DNA from: Thermoproteota archaeon
Lineage (GTDB): Archaea; Thermoproteota; Methanomethylicia; Methanomethylicales; Methanomethylicaceae
Length of the DNA: 64,000 bases
Direction: 5' to 3'
Assembly: GCA_020832905.1 (NCBI GenBank)
Contig: JAJHRG010000002.1
Location: 62,001-126,000 of the forward strand
In this document: piece after piece, positions 1 through 9,709 of the stretch
Layout of the letters: each line of letters begins with the position of its first letter
How positions within the stretch are numbered: the first letter of the stretch is position 1
Position numbers and translations under genes: made by a program
Notes under the pieces: model-generated
What the model was told of the DNA's origin: nothing
The model's database searches: none
What the model saw: the letters and a program-made list of their open reading frames with translations, nothing else

Positions 1-2
1 TA

Positions 3-758
3 GCACAAGTTGCTAGAGCTATATTTCCAAGACCTGTTATAGTAAGATTTAGTGATTTTAAAACAAATGAATATAGACAATTAAAAGGTGGAGAAAAATA
101 TGAACCTAAAGAAAACAATCCAATGATTGGATGGAGAGGAGTAAGTAGATATATATCATCAATTTATGAACCTGCTTTTAGACTTGAATGTCAAGCAATA
201 AAGTATGTAAGAGATGTTCTTGGATTAAAAAATGTTCATGTAATGCTTCCATTTGTAAGAACAACATGGGAAGTTGAAAAATGTCTTAACATAATGAAAA
301 GTGAAGGATTAGAAAGAAGTAGAGATTTTAAAGTATGGCTAATGGCAGAGATTCCATCAATAATATTTATGGCAGATGAATTTTCAAAACTTTGTGATGG
401 ATTTAGTATAGGAAGTAATGATTTAACTCAATTAATATTAGGAGTAGATAGAGATTCTCCTGTACTTCCATCTCAAGATCCTCGTTATTTTGATGAAAGA
501 GATCCTGCTGTTTTAAGAGCAATTTCACATTTAATAAAAGTAGCTCATGAAAATGGAGCAACTGTAAGTATATGTGGTCAGGGACCAAGTGTATATCCTG
601 AGCTTACAGAATTTCTTGTAAGAATGGGAATTGATAGTATAAGTGTAAATCCAGATGCTGTAATATGGACAAGAAAATTAGTTGCAAGTATAGAAAGAAA
701 AATAATACTTGAAAAAATATCAAAAATTAATGAAAAAGAATGGAAATTAAGATTTTAA
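3..758 (+). CDS. ppsA: Phosphoenolpyruvate synthase, C-terminal part (partial)
   Basis: The reading frame is open from the left edge, so this is the 3' end of a longer gene. It encodes the PEP-binding TIM-barrel domain of the PEP synthase/PPDK family, which makes PEP from pyruvate and ATP in gluconeogenesis. Visible signatures are [17 protein letters not shown] near the start, NPMIGWRG, the [16 protein letters not shown] segment, and near the C-terminus SICGQGPS, whose Cys is the family's catalytic residue. The stop overlaps the convergent gene on the minus strand by 12 bases. The phosphohistidine and ATP-binding domains lie outside the window. Confidence 0.93.
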   Translation, partial: AQVARAIFPRPVIVRFSDFKTNEYRQLKGGEKYEPKENNPMIGWRGVSRYISSIYEPAFRLECQAIKYVRDVLGLKNVHVMLPFVRTTWEVEKCLNIMKSEGLERSRDFKVWLMAEIPSIIFMADEFSKLCDGFSIGSNDLTQLILGVDRDSPVLPSQDPRYFDERDPAVLRAISHLIKVAHENGATVSICGQGPSVYPELTEFLVRMGIDSISVNPDAVIWTRKLVASIERKIILEKISKINEKEWKLRF

Positions 759-2918
759 TATTGAAATTATCTTTTTTCTAAATATTATTATTACTATAAT
801 CAAAATTATAATTGCTATAGTTATTGGTAGTATAATTTCACTAGTAGATTTTTCACTTATATTAATTGATGATATAATAGTTTTTGAAAGTATTCTCTCA
901 TCTTGAGTCCAAGTAATTTCAATATCTACTTTTTGTTCTCCTGGATTTACTTTATTATCTATATCAACTTCCATCATTACAATTTTCTTACTTCCACTTG
1001 GAATATCTCCAAGTAATGATGATGTAGATCCTGATATATATGGTGAAATTACTGAAATTCTAACATTTTTTGCAGTTACATTACCTAAATTATTAATTTC
1101 TATTATTAATTTTGCATTTCTAGTACCAGGGAAGACTTCTCGATCAAAGTATATTTTTTCTATAGAAAGCTCAGCTTTTTCAGATATGGATAAAGGTAAT
1201 GTTGTTGAATAGTTTTCATTTCTTGTGGTTATAGTTATAGGTATTTCATAATATCCTGGTTTTGCATTTTCATCTATATCTATTAAGAAATAAACATTAA
1301 TACTTCCACCTACAGATAAAAATGGTATTTTTATACGATCTGAACCAATATATGATGGCTTAATTATATTTTCTATACTTCCAAGAGTTATGCTAATATC
1401 TTGTGCTGTATAATTTCCATTATTTACTATTACACATGATGCTTTAACTACTTTATCTCCTGGAAATACAGGAGATGGAATATATATCACATTAGATATT
1501 GATATTGATGATGTCCCTTTTAATTCAAATCCTATTGTTGTAGTATATGAATATTTATTATTTAAATCATCTTCAAAATTTATATTTAAATATAAAGGTA
1601 TTGCACCATAGACATTTGGTTGAATAAAAACATTTTTTTCAATTTTCCAAGATTCATTTGGTTTTAATTCTTCTTTATAATCCCATCCATCACCTACAAT
1701 TATGGCTATTTGAGGAGATTGTGATGCTAAATTTGTACTAATATGTTTTGCTTCTTTTTTTCCTATATTTGTTAAAATAATAACAATTTTATTAACAGAG
1801 TTAGGAGTTAACTCATTACTTTCTGTACTAACTTTAATTATTGGTCTTGGTTCTTCTTCGCTCATTAATCCTATATTCAAAGAATCTTGATATTGTGAAT
1901 TTCTTTCATCATAATAGCTCATATCAATATGTAAAGGTAAACTTCCATAGGTTTTAGGTTCTAAATATAATGATAAAGGAATTACTATTTTTTCATTTCT
2001 TAATAGTTTAGAAATAAAGAAAGAATTATTACCCATTAAAGTAAGTTGATTTGTAGCTGGATTTATTTTAATTGTTAAGTTGTAGGCATCATTACCTATA
2101 TTACTTATACTTAATGTAATATTATTTATTATTCCTGGATGAATTTTTAATTCACTTACATTTAATTCCATTCTTGGTCTATCAATATCTTCAACTTTAA
2201 AACCAAAAGAAAGTGTCATTGTATATTGATTATTTCTTTGATCTTCATATGCAATATTTAGTGTAACCCCAGATCCATCTCTTACATTTAATTGAGCAAA
2301 AATATCAAAAGAAATAGTCCAATTTTCCTTTGGTTCTAAGAAATCTTTATCATATTCATTTCTATTAATGATGGTTAAATAAACATCTTGAGTTTGTATT
2401 CTTACTACAATATTTCTTGCTAATCCATCACCTTTATTAAATAATGTAAACTTTATATTATTTACATAACCTCTTGTAATTTTATTTGAGTTTATAGTAA
2501 CATCTACATCAGGTTTTCCATTTATTGTTAATATAAGATTGAATTCCTCCTGAAGATATTTTCCATCCTTAATATAATTAATCTTAAGTGGAACATTATA
2601 CCATCCTTTTTTACAAGATGATGAAATATCAAATTCAAAACTAAAATAAACAGTATTATTATATTCTAAAGTACCATCATATTTATCACTAATAGTAGTA
2701 TAATTCTCACTTATTTCTGATACATCAATTATAGCTTCTATATTTTGACATGGAGTATTTCCAATATAAAGTAATGATACTTTACATGTACTATTTCCAC
2801 CAATGTTTAGTGTTTGCCAATATACATCTTTTAATTGAAAATTATTTTCCTCACTTACTACAAATTTACAAATTGGAAGTAAAAGAATTAATAAAATAAT
2901 AATGGATTTGTAATTCAT
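747..2918 (-). CDS. Secreted, membrane-anchored COG1361-like protein with CARDB/NEW3-type repeats
   Basis: 723 residues. A signal peptide is clear at residues 1-22 (hydrophobic core [16 protein letters not shown]) and a single C-terminal membrane helix spans about 693-714, followed by [11 protein letters not shown], so most of the protein is outside the cell. The ectodomain repeats beta-sandwich units recognisable by N-x-G-x3-A phrases such as [26 protein letters not shown] and [14 protein letters not shown]. This is the pattern of archaeal S-layer-domain (COG1361) proteins. It sits directly downstream of an ABC-2 permease and its ATPase (1-base gap), so it probably works with that exporter, perhaps as an extracellular extension. 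The substrate is unknown. Confidence 0.8.
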   Translation of the reverse strand: MNYKSIIILLILLLPICKFVVSEENNFQLKDVYWQTLNIGGNSTCKVSLLYIGNTPCQNIEAIIDVSEISENYTTISDKYDGTLEYNNTVYFSFEFDISSSCKKGWYNVPLKINYIKDGKYLQEEFNLILTINGKPDVDVTINSNKITRGYVNNIKFTLFNKGDGLARNIVVRIQTQDVYLTIINRNEYDKDFLEPKENWTISFDIFAQLNVRDGSGVTLNIAYEDQRNNQYTMTLSFGFKVEDIDRPRMELNVSELKIHPGIINNITLSISNIGNDAYNLTIKINPATNQLTLMGNNSFFISKLLRNEKIVIPLSLYLEPKTYGSLPLHIDMSYYDERNSQYQDSLNIGLMSEEEPRPIIKVSTESNELTPNSVNKIVIILTNIGKKEAKHISTNLASQSPQIAIIVGDGWDYKEELKPNESWKIEKNVFIQPNVYGAIPLYLNINFEDDLNNKYSYTTTIGFELKGTSSISISNVIYIPSPVFPGDKVVKASCVIVNNGNYTAQDISITLGSIENIIKPSYIGSDRIKIPFLSVGGSINVYFLIDIDENAKPGYYEIPITITTRNENYSTTLPLSISEKAELSIEKIYFDREVFPGTRNAKLIIEINNLGNVTAKNVRISVISPYISGSTSSLLGDIPSGSKKIVMMEVDIDNKVNPGEQKVDIEITWTQDERILSKTIISSINISEKSTSEIILPITIAIIILIIVIIIFRKKIISILKS

Positions 2919-2919
2919 A

Positions 2920-4017
2920 TTAATCCACTCTCAATTTTAATGTTTTTAAAGCTATAGTAAGCATTAGTACTGCATATATAATAAGAACTAAAGTTTGCCA
3001 TGATACATCCCATATACTTACTCCTCTTATCATTATATCTCTAAAAGCAGAGGTAAAATAGTACATTGGTGTTAAATTTGCTATAATTTTTGCAAAATAA
3101 GATAACATATCAATTGGTACAAAAGTTCCACTAAATAAAAGTGCAGGTATAAAGACAAATATAGCTGCTTGATTTGCTTGAAGTTGATTTCTTGATAATA
3201 CAGAAATTAAAATACCTAATCCAAGAGATCCTATGAGAAATAAAGTAGAAATTAACATAGCATCAATTATTGAGCCTTTTATAGATACATTAAAAACATA
3301 AATTGCAACTAATAGAGTTATTAACATATTTGCTATTGTAGCTATAAAGAAAGCAATAAACTTACCAAATATTATATCAAATTTACTTATTGGTGACATT
3401 ATTAATTGTTCAAATGTACCTTTTTCTTTTTCTCTACAAATAGCAATTGATATTAATGTAGTAGGAACAAGCTGAAGTACTATACCCATGACTAAAGGAG
3501 TAAATGCTTCAATATTAGTAACAGTAGGACCATAAACAGAATTATATATTATTTCAATAAAATTTCCTTGTGCTCTAAGAGAAAGCTCTTCTTGAAATTT
3601 ATAAGTTACATATAGTATTGAGCTTTTTATCATACTTGATATAGTAGGTATGCTTTCATCAACTATTACAAGTAATTGAACTGATGAATTTTTAATAATT
3701 CCATATGTAAATCCATTAGGTATTATAATAACTGCAGAAACTTTTCCATCTTCTATTAATTTTCTTCCTTCTTCAATACTATTTCCATAAGCTTTTATAT
3801 TTAAATCTTTAACTTTCATTATTGAATCAATTAATGTCCAGCTTAAAGCTTCTTTATCTAGATTAACAATTCCAATATTAACTTTTCCTTTTTCACCACC
3901 ATAACCCATACCAAATAAAATCATTACAATTAAAGGAATCATAGCAATCATAATTAGAGATCTAGGATCTCTTCTAAATTGTTTTAATTCTTTAATAACA
4001 ACTACAAATACACTCAA
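2920..4017 (-). CDS. ABC-2 type transporter permease
   Basis: 365 residues with the ABC-2 topology: one N-terminal helix (about 22-40), a large soluble loop (about 45-165), then five more helices. The conserved phrase CREKEKGTFEQLIMSPIS near residue 197 and the LFSGTFVPIDMLS stretch near 293 are typical of DrrB/YhhJ-like permeases. It overlaps the ATPase gene by 4 bases and is followed after 1 base by the secreted COG1361-like gene, so the three form one transcription unit. Such exporters move drugs, lipids or polysaccharides; nothing in the sequence fixes the substrate. Confidence 0.88.
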   Translation of the reverse strand: MSVFVVVIKELKQFRRDPRSLIMIAMIPLIVMILFGMGYGGEKGKVNIGIVNLDKEALSWTLIDSIMKVKDLNIKAYGNSIEEGRKLIEDGKVSAVIIIPNGFTYGIIKNSSVQLLVIVDESIPTISSMIKSSILYVTYKFQEELSLRAQGNFIEIIYNSVYGPTVTNIEAFTPLVMGIVLQLVPTTLISIAICREKEKGTFEQLIMSPISKFDIIFGKFIAFFIATIANMLITLLVAIYVFNVSIKGSIIDAMLISTLFLIGSLGLGILISVLSRNQLQANQAAIFVFIPALLFSGTFVPIDMLSYFAKIIANLTPMYYFTSAFRDIMIRGVSIWDVSWQTLVLIIYAVLMLTIALKTLKLRVD

Positions 4018-4931
4018 GGGATTTCACCTAATAATTTTATAAAAACTTCTTCAAGTGAGATATTAATTGGCTCAACTGAAATTAATTTTATATTATGACT
4101 ATCTAGTAAATTAAAAATATTTGGTAATTCCTTAGAAATATCATTAAGAACTGCTCTAACTATTGTAATATCATTTTCTTTTCTTGTTTCTAATATTTTT
4201 AAAGGCAAGGAATTAATATCTCCTTTTATTTTTAATTCAATTACATCTCCACCAAAAGCTTTTCTTTTTAATTCTCTTGGACTTCCAATAGCAATTAATT
4301 TTCCTTTACTCATTAATCCAATTCTATCACAATTTTCAGCTTCATCCATATAATGTGTTGTTACTAAAATTGTTGTACCTTCTTTATTTAAATTTCTAAA
4401 ATAATTCCAAAATGCTCTTCTTAATGATGGATCTACACCTGCAGTTGGTTCATCTAATATTAATAAACTAGGATTATGAATTAAAGCTACACCAAGAGCT
4501 AAACGTTGTTTCATTCCTCCACTTAATTTTCCTGCTAATCTATCTTTAAATTCACTCAATTCAAGAAAATCTAATAATTTTAAAATTCTTTCTCTTAATA
4601 AAGATCCTTTTAAACCATAAAGTTTTCCATAAAATTCCATATTTTCATAAACAGTTAAATCCTCATAAAGACTAAATCTTTGTGCCATATAACCTATTTT
4701 TCTTATTGCTTCATTTCTTTCTTCAGGAATTTTATATCCAAGAATTTTTATTGAACCTTCTGTAGGAGCCATAAGTCCACATAGCATTCTTATAGTAGTT
4801 GTTTTTCCTGCACCATTTGGACCTAAAAGTCCAAATATTTCTCCTTTATATACTTTTAAATCTAAATGATCTACAGCTATAAAATCACCAAATTTCTTTG
4901 TTAATCCTGAAATTTCAATTGCATATTCCAC
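4014..4931 (-). CDS. ABC transporter ATP-binding protein (ABC-2 exporter)
   Basis: 305 residues of the CcmA/DrrA type. Walker A GPNGAGKTT is near residue 37, the Q-loop at YMAQRFSLYEDLT, the signature LSGGMKQR near 137, Walker B LLILDEPTAGVD near 157 and the switch His in VTTHYMDEAENCD. The roughly 80-residue C-terminal extension after the nucleotide-binding domain is usual for ABC-2 exporters. It is first gene of the three-gene operon running to 747, and diverges from a TrmB-like regulator gene across about 45 AT-rich bases that must hold both promoters. Confidence 0.93.
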   Translation of the reverse strand: MEYAIEISGLTKKFGDFIAVDHLDLKVYKGEIFGLLGPNGAGKTTTIRMLCGLMAPTEGSIKILGYKIPEERNEAIRKIGYMAQRFSLYEDLTVYENMEFYGKLYGLKGSLLRERILKLLDFLELSEFKDRLAGKLSGGMKQRLALGVALIHNPSLLILDEPTAGVDPSLRRAFWNYFRNLNKEGTTILVTTHYMDEAENCDRIGLMSKGKLIAIGSPRELKRKAFGGDVIELKIKGDINSLPLKILETRKENDITIVRAVLNDISKELPNIFNLLDSHNIKLISVEPINISLEEVFIKLLGEIP

Positions 4932-4976
4932 AAAAGAAAGAAAAAATTATAAAAATATTAATTTTTTTAACTAAAA

Positions 4977-5750
4977 GTGGTGAATATGAAGAGAATAAAA
5001 TCTATGAATGCTTTTGAAAAATTAAAAGAAATTGGTTTAAGTGATTATGAGGCTTTAGTTTACTTAAAGCTTGTAATTGATGGACCATCAACTGCAAAAG
5101 AAATAAGTGAAAGTACTGAAGTACCATATACAAAGGTATATGAAGTTTTAGAAGGATTAGAAAGAAAAGGATGGATTGAAATAAGTCAAGGAAGACCTAT
5201 GAGATTTAAAGCAAAATCTCCTTCTGAAGTTGTAGAAATTATAAAAAATGAATATCAAACTCGTTTAAATAAAATTGAAGATTTTTTAATAAATGAATTA
5301 CAGCCAATATATGATGTACATTCAGCAGAAGAATCTGAAATATGGATTTTAAAATCTTCATTAGGAATTATGAATAAAATAAAAAATATGATCAAGACAT
5401 TTAATAAAGAAATTTACATGGTAATAGGAAATTTTGATGTTAATATTTATTCTAGTATTATAAGTGAAATTGAAAAAATTAATATGAATAAGAACATAAA
5501 GATTCTCTTGAATGAAAAAAATTTAAACTTTTTTAGTAATATTCATAAAAGTAATGTAGTAATTAAAAAAGCATTAATTACAATACCTTTTAATGTAATA
5601 TTATCAGATAAAGAAGAAGTATTATTTCATTTAACTATTGGATTAGATAAAACAAGTGAAGAAAGAAAGAATTTAGCAGTACATATACTTGATAAATCCT
5701 TAGCAAAGGTAATACGTGAATATATAGAATTCTTTTGGAAGATAAGCTAA
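4977..5750 (+). CDS. TrmB-like transcriptional regulator
   Basis: 257 residues. The N-terminal winged helix (about 12-85) has the TrmB hallmarks LSDYEALVYLKLV and EVPYTKVYEVLEGLERKGWI. A middle helix is followed by a degenerate effector domain without an obvious sugar-binding signature. The first codons read GTG GTG AAT ATG, so the true start may be the ATG three codons in, or Met10. It diverges from the ABC-2 exporter operon and is the most likely local regulator of it. Its stop abuts the stop of the convergent lipS2-like gene with no base between. Confidence 0.82.
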   Translation: MVNMKRIKSMNAFEKLKEIGLSDYEALVYLKLVIDGPSTAKEISESTEVPYTKVYEVLEGLERKGWIEISQGRPMRFKAKSPSEVVEIIKNEYQTRLNKIEDFLINELQPIYDVHSAEESEIWILKSSLGIMNKIKNMIKTFNKEIYMVIGNFDVNIYSSIISEIEKINMNKNIKILLNEKNLNFFSNIHKSNVVIKKALITIPFNVILSDKEEVLFHLTIGLDKTSEERKNLAVHILDKSLAKVIREYIEFFWKIS

Positions 5751-6539
5751 CTATTTTAATATGCAACATCCATTTATTATTTTTACATTTTTTGCATATT
5801 TTAATGTTTCATAAAGTGGATTAGCAATTCCATCATATTGCAAATCAACTGCTATTTTTTCAATTATTGGTCTATATTTTCCCTTTAATCTCATACATCC
5901 TAATGTAAGATGACCTTTAAAATTTTCTCTTGCATACATCATTACATCCTTAATACCATCTATATCTGAAAAATTATCTATTAATGTAAGTAAAGATAAA
6001 ACATCTACATTTGCTCTTATAGCCATATCTATAGCTTCGTATTCTCCTTTTATTTTTCCATTATCTACTCCAATTAATACATGAGCTGCTACAATAGGAA
6101 TATATTGCTTAGCTAATTTCATACAATACTCATAATCTTCCTTTAACCAATCTCCTTTGATATAATTATCTATAGTTTCTTGACTACCAATAACATCTAT
6201 TAAAACTGCATCAATAATACCACTTAGTTTATCAAATTCCTTTATTAAACCAGAATGTAATTCAATAAAAATTCCTGTTTTAATTTTTCCTTCTTTTATT
6301 ACATCTAAAAATTTGAATATAGGTAATCTTCCTTTTTTATCAAAACCTCCACTTATTAGTATATAATTATAACCTTTTTCTTTTGCTATAATAAATTCAT
6401 TTAATAAATCTTTACTATCTTTTATCCATTTCATATTTTTTAAATATTTTCCTTTACAATGATTACACATAAGTTCACAATATCCACCAGTAATAGAAAT
6501 TGTATATACTGATGGTCTATAAGCAATTATTTTATGCAT
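5751..6539 (-). CDS. lipS2: Radical SAM protein, LipS2-type lipoate synthase component (COG1856-like)
   Basis: About 262 residues from the ATG (a TTG two codons upstream is also possible). A radical SAM [4Fe-4S] motif C-x3-C-x2-C lies at about residues 21-28 (YCELMCNHC), followed by the SAM-binding GG motif in ISGGFDKKGR. The protein ends in a Cys pair (GCC), possibly part of an auxiliary cluster. LipS1 and LipS2 together insert two sulfur atoms into octanoyl-protein to form lipoyl groups in archaea and some bacteria that lack LipA. Assignment rests on fold plus context: it overlaps lplB and lies in one operon with lplA and a second radical SAM gene. Which of the pair is S1 or S2 is tentative. 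Confidence 0.68.
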   Translation of the reverse strand: MHKIIAYRPSVYTISITGGYCELMCNHCKGKYLKNMKWIKDSKDLLNEFIIAKEKGYNYILISGGFDKKGRLPIFKFLDVIKEGKIKTGIFIELHSGLIKEFDKLSGIIDAVLIDVIGSQETIDNYIKGDWLKEDYEYCMKLAKQYIPIVAAHVLIGVDNGKIKGEYEAIDMAIRANVDVLSLLTLIDNFSDIDGIKDVMMYARENFKGHLTLGCMRLKGKYRPIIEKIAVDLQYDGIANPLYETLKYAKNVKIINGCCILK

Positions 6540-6816
6540 TTTCAATTAGCTCCAAAAGATCATTAATTTTAAATCCTAATATTATTATGTTCTTATTTTT
6601 AATGAATTTTTCTAATTCATTTTTCAAATCATTAATAGATTTATTTTTAATAAATTCTTCTAGTTCATCTAAAGCTTCTTCTGGATAAATAAAAAAATCT
6701 CCAGATATTCTAATATTCTTTATGATATCTCCTTCTTTTTCAATACTTACTTTTAATAATTTTTCATATTTTCTTATTACTGTCTTCAAGAAATCACCTT
6801 CTATAATTCCACTCAT
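6532..6816 (-). CDS. lplB: Lipoate-protein ligase accessory subunit LplB (separate C-terminal domain)
   Basis: 94 residues. It matches the small C-terminal domain of lipoate-protein ligases, seen in the phrase ISGDFFIYPEEALDELEEFI at residues 36-55. In some archaea (Thermoplasma is the known case) the ligase is split into LplA and LplB, and both are needed to form lipoyl-AMP. Here the gene overlaps lplA by 23 bases upstream and the lipS2-like gene downstream, indicating translational coupling. The LplA gene next door lacks this domain, consistent with a two-subunit enzyme. Confidence 0.78.
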   Translation of the reverse strand: MSGIIEGDFLKTVIRKYEKLLKVSIEKEGDIIKNIRISGDFFIYPEEALDELEEFIKNKSINDLKNELEKFIKNKNIIILGFKINDLLELIENA

Positions 6817-7543
6817 AAGATTTATATTTATTAATAAGCTCCATAGCTAATTTTCTTTCAAATTCATTAATTTCTCCATAGAATATTTCTACATTAAAAT
6901 ATTTTTTAAATTCCTCAGCTAAAATTTCTGCCATTTCCTCTCTTGAAATATTATATCCTAAATCTTTTAGAGAAACTACTCTCTTAGTAATATCTTTTAA
7001 TTGTTTATCTGCTAATTTCTCATATTTTATTTTTAAAGCAGAAAGAAGAGAATAATCAAAAGATAATAATAAAGTTCCATGTTGTAAAATTGCTCCATAT
7101 TTTCTTGTTTGAGCACTACCAGAAATTTTTCTTCCTTCAACTTCTATATCATTTATAGGTCTAAATCTTGCATTTACTCCAATTCTTTTAAGAGCATTTA
7201 TAATTGGAGTACATATTATCTTATAGCTTTCTTCAATATCAAAAGGAACATATTTACCATCATTTTTTACTATAAAGCTATATGTAAGCTCTCCTTCAGT
7301 ATGAATCACTGCACCTCCTCCAGTTATTCTTCTTACAACTTCTATATTATTTTCCTTACAAAATTCTAAATTAACTTCTTCCTTAATTTCTTGAAAATAA
7401 CCAATAGAAACTGCTCTTGGCCACCAACCATATAATCTTAATGTTGGTGGACTTAAATTCTCTCCAACACATTTAGTTATTGCTTCATCAATTGCCATAT
7501 TATAAAAAGGATCATTTATATGAAATCTTAAGATTCTCAGCAT
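6794..7543 (-). CDS. lplA: Lipoate-protein ligase / octanoyltransferase, catalytic subunit LplA
   Basis: 249 residues of the BPL_LplA_LipB fold. The signature RRITGGGAVIHTEGELTYS is at about 71-89, the N-terminal NDPFYNMAIDEAI is typical, and the presumed lipoyl-AMP-binding Lys is K139 in GRKISGSAQ. It attaches lipoate (or octanoate) to the Lys of carrier domains such as GcvH or 2-oxoacid dehydrogenase E2. The C-terminal accessory domain is absent and is supplied by the overlapping lplB gene. Upstream it overlaps the lipS1-like gene by 32 bases. Together with the two radical SAM genes it could act as octanoyl/lipoyl ligase of a LipS1/LipS2 pathway. Confidence 0.88.
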   Translation of the reverse strand: MLRILRFHINDPFYNMAIDEAITKCVGENLSPPTLRLYGWWPRAVSIGYFQEIKEEVNLEFCKENNIEVVRRITGGGAVIHTEGELTYSFIVKNDGKYVPFDIEESYKIICTPIINALKRIGVNARFRPINDIEVEGRKISGSAQTRKYGAILQHGTLLLSFDYSLLSALKIKYEKLADKQLKDITKRVVSLKDLGYNISREEMAEILAEEFKKYFNVEIFYGEINEFERKLAMELINKYKSYEWNYRR

Positions 7544-8474
7544 ATAGTTCCCTTCTTATTATATCAATTTCTTCTTTTTTTGGTTTTCTTGGATAGTTAT
7601 AAATTGGTCCTAATGGACTTTCATTAAAATATGGTCTATTACAATTAGGACATCCCTTTGTCATAAATGCTTCTCCTTTTTCTATAATATCCTCTATAAT
7701 ACCTTTATTTGCTCTTATTTCTACAATTCTTCCACTATTATCATATATAAACTCATAATCTTCATTCATAAATATTAATTCTCTAGCAATTTGTAATCTT
7801 CTATATGAAGATATACTTGGTTTTTTTAAATTATATAATTCTGTTTTAGGTATAGGAGTAAAAGCAAATAAAGATGGAATAATTCCCATTTTCTTACATT
7901 TTTCTAATATATTAATAACATCACATTCTCTTTCTCCAAGTCCAACTATTATATGAGTTCCAACTTTTTCTTTTCCAAAAATTTTTAATGCTTTTCTTAA
8001 TGAGTCCCAATAATAATCCCAATTTTCTTCTTTTATATAACTAAATAGTTCTTTATTTGCACAATCTATAGGTATAGTAATAATATCAATATCCATTTTT
8101 TTAAGTAATATCATTTCTTCTTCTATTAATGGAGATGTAGATATAGAAATTGGAATATTATTAATATTTGATATAAAATTAATAACTTTTGATATTATAT
8201 TTCTTTCTTTAGAACATTGAATACAAATTCTTTTAAACTTATTTAATGGTTTTTTTAAAATATCTTCAATATTAAATTCAGGCCATGTAATTCTTGAAAT
8301 CATATCTGATGGTTCTTTTGATTGTAAGCAAAATTTACATTTTCCTTCACATTTATTCATTATAATAAAAAAATAACCAGTTGTAGGAGGATCTTTTATA
8401 ATACCTTTAATTAATCCTAATTCTATAGCAGTACCATAAGATACTCTTATTTTATCTCTTCTGCTATATTCCAT
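7512..8474 (-). CDS. lipS1: Radical SAM protein, LipS1-type lipoate synthase component
   Basis: 320 residues, related to biotin synthase. The radical SAM cluster motif is C42-x3-C46-x2-C49 (NKCEGKCKFC). Further Cys pairs at C84/C87 (CIQC) and C275/C278 (GCPNCNRPYFNE) could bind an auxiliary cluster that donates sulfur, as expected for a lipoate synthase. The gene sits between lplA and a TrmB-like gene with overlaps on both sides (32 and 28 bases). The LipS1/LipS2 pathway was shown in Thermococcus kodakarensis; here the identification comes from family resemblance plus the lplA-lplB neighbourhood. No LipA-type gene is seen in the window. Confidence 0.7.
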   Translation of the reverse strand: MEYSRRDKIRVSYGTAIELGLIKGIIKDPPTTGYFFIIMNKCEGKCKFCLQSKEPSDMISRITWPEFNIEDILKKPLNKFKRICIQCSKERNIISKVINFISNINNIPISISTSPLIEEEMILLKKMDIDIITIPIDCANKELFSYIKEENWDYYWDSLRKALKIFGKEKVGTHIIVGLGERECDVINILEKCKKMGIIPSLFAFTPIPKTELYNLKKPSISSYRRLQIARELIFMNEDYEFIYDNSGRIVEIRANKGIIEDIIEKGEAFMTKGCPNCNRPYFNESPLGPIYNYPRKPKKEEIDIIRRELYAENLKISYK

Positions 8475-9229
8475 AGGTATTGAAATGTATCTAGAAGAAC
8501 TTCTATCATTCCTTGATTTTTTGTATATCCTGGTCTGTAATATATTCTTTCACCTCTTTCTTTCTTTGCCCATATTAAAAAAACTGCTTCTTTTTTATCT
8601 ACAATAGTAAATCTTATATTTCTCCATAGTCCTTTTGATATTCTCACTTTAATTTTATTCATTTTTAATTCTTTTATTCTATCTTCAATTTCTTTATTAA
8701 ATGTTAAAAATAATACTTTAACTTCTACATTTCTGTCTACAGCAGATATTAGTTCTTCTCTAATTCTTGGATAATAACTAAATCTTTCTGTTAAAATAGA
8801 AATTTCATTTTTTGCTCTTGAAATTAACTTTATTGTTTCTACTTCCATTTCCTTTAAATTCTCAATAGGTTGCCATAATTCTTCTAATCTTATACCATAT
8901 TTACTTTCAACATATATTTGTTCTAGAGTATTTTGAAGTTCGCTTATTATTCTTTTTAATTCTACTAATTTTGATTCAAATTCTAATTCTTTTATTTTTA
9001 AAAATTTACTTAGAAAAATTTTTGGAGAAACAAGTACTATGGTATCTCCTATAATTTCAATAGAACCAAATTGTAATAGTCTAGAAATAGATTCTTCTAA
9101 ATCTTTAGAATTAATATTAAGTTCTTCTAATAAATTCTTCTTGTTAACTTCTCCTTTTTTTAGTATGTATTCATAAATTTTTATATCTAAATCTGAAAAA
9201 CCAATTTGTTTTAATTTTTCTATTTCCAT
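8447..9229 (-). CDS. TrmB-like transcriptional regulator inside the lipoate operon
   Basis: 260 residues. The N-terminal winged helix (about 5-75) starts with IGFSDLDIKIYEYILKKGEV, then a long helix (about 85-125) and a C-terminal PLD-like sensing domain (about 130-245) with ISILTERFSYYPRIREELI. The recognition helix is less conserved than in the other two TrmB proteins of the window. It overlaps the lipS1-like gene by 28 bases and lies 9 bases from a RAM-domain gene, so it is transcribed with them and may sense lipoate, methionine or an amino acid. The ligand is not visible from sequence. Confidence 0.72.
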   Translation of the reverse strand: MEIEKLKQIGFSDLDIKIYEYILKKGEVNKKNLLEELNINSKDLEESISRLLQFGSIEIIGDTIVLVSPKIFLSKFLKIKELEFESKLVELKRIISELQNTLEQIYVESKYGIRLEELWQPIENLKEMEVETIKLISRAKNEISILTERFSYYPRIREELISAVDRNVEVKVLFLTFNKEIEDRIKELKMNKIKVRISKGLWRNIRFTIVDKKEAVFLIWAKKERGERIYYRPGYTKNQGMIEVLLDTFQYLWNIAEEIK

Positions 9230-9238
9230 TACATCACC

Positions 9239-9469
9239 TTATATTTCTATAAGCTCTTCTATTCTTATTATACCTTTAAGTGATGATATTTTATTTAGTA
9301 ATGATTTTACTTCAGATAAATTATTTACATTAAAGAAAGCAACAATATCAAATCTTCCAAAAGTAGGAAATACATCTAATACTTCTGGCATTTTTTCAAT
9401 TTCATTAACTATATCAAGAACTGAAGTTTTATCAGCATTTATTAATACAACTAAATGCATTTTTCTCAC
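9239..9469 (-). CDS. Stand-alone Lrp/AsnC ligand-binding (RAM) domain protein
   Basis: 76 residues covering only the beta-alpha-beta-beta-alpha-beta ligand-binding domain of Lrp/AsnC regulators; there is no DNA-binding helix-turn-helix. The pattern VVLINADKTSVLDIVNEIEKMPEVLDVFPTFGRFDIVAFF is shown here only in part: VLDVFPTFGRFDIV is the key phrase. Start choice is supported by AGGTGA 5 bases upstream. It abuts a second RAM gene (9470-9709). RAM domains bind amino acids and form oligomers, and can modulate partner regulators or enzymes. Its place next to a TrmB-like gene and methionine synthase genes suggests amino acid sensing. Confidence 0.78.
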   Translation of the reverse strand: MRKMHLVVLINADKTSVLDIVNEIEKMPEVLDVFPTFGRFDIVAFFNVNNLSEVKSLLNKISSLKGIIRIEELIEI

Positions 9470-9709
9470 CTATAATATTGTTTCAATTAAAGTCTCAGTA
9501 GAAATAACACCAGGAATTTTTGCTATTTCATAAACAGCAATTCCTAATTTTTCTAATCCCTGTGTTTCATATTCTACTACTATATCGCAACTTCCTAAAA
9601 CTTCAAATGCTCTTTTTACACCTTTCATGTTTTTTATTATATTTATTACTTCTGAAGATTTTCCAGGATGGCAATATACTAAAATACATGCTAATACCAC
9701 TTTCATCAC
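9470..9709 (-). CDS. Stand-alone Lrp/AsnC ligand-binding (RAM) domain protein, second copy
   Basis: 79 residues, again only a RAM domain. Key phrases are ILVYCHPGKSSEVINII and AFEVLGSCDIVVEYE, the usual position of the amino acid pocket. It directly abuts the first RAM gene and overlaps the MtrH-like gene by 4 bases, so both RAM proteins are co-expressed with C1 transfer enzymes. The two copies are only loosely similar, so a heteromer is as likely as a redundant pair. No HTH partner of the same family is in the operon; the TrmB-like protein encoded downstream is the only DNA-binding candidate. Confidence 0.78.
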   Translation of the reverse strand: MMKVVLACILVYCHPGKSSEVINIIKNMKGVKRAFEVLGSCDIVVEYETQGLEKLGIAVYEIAKIPGVISTETLIETIL

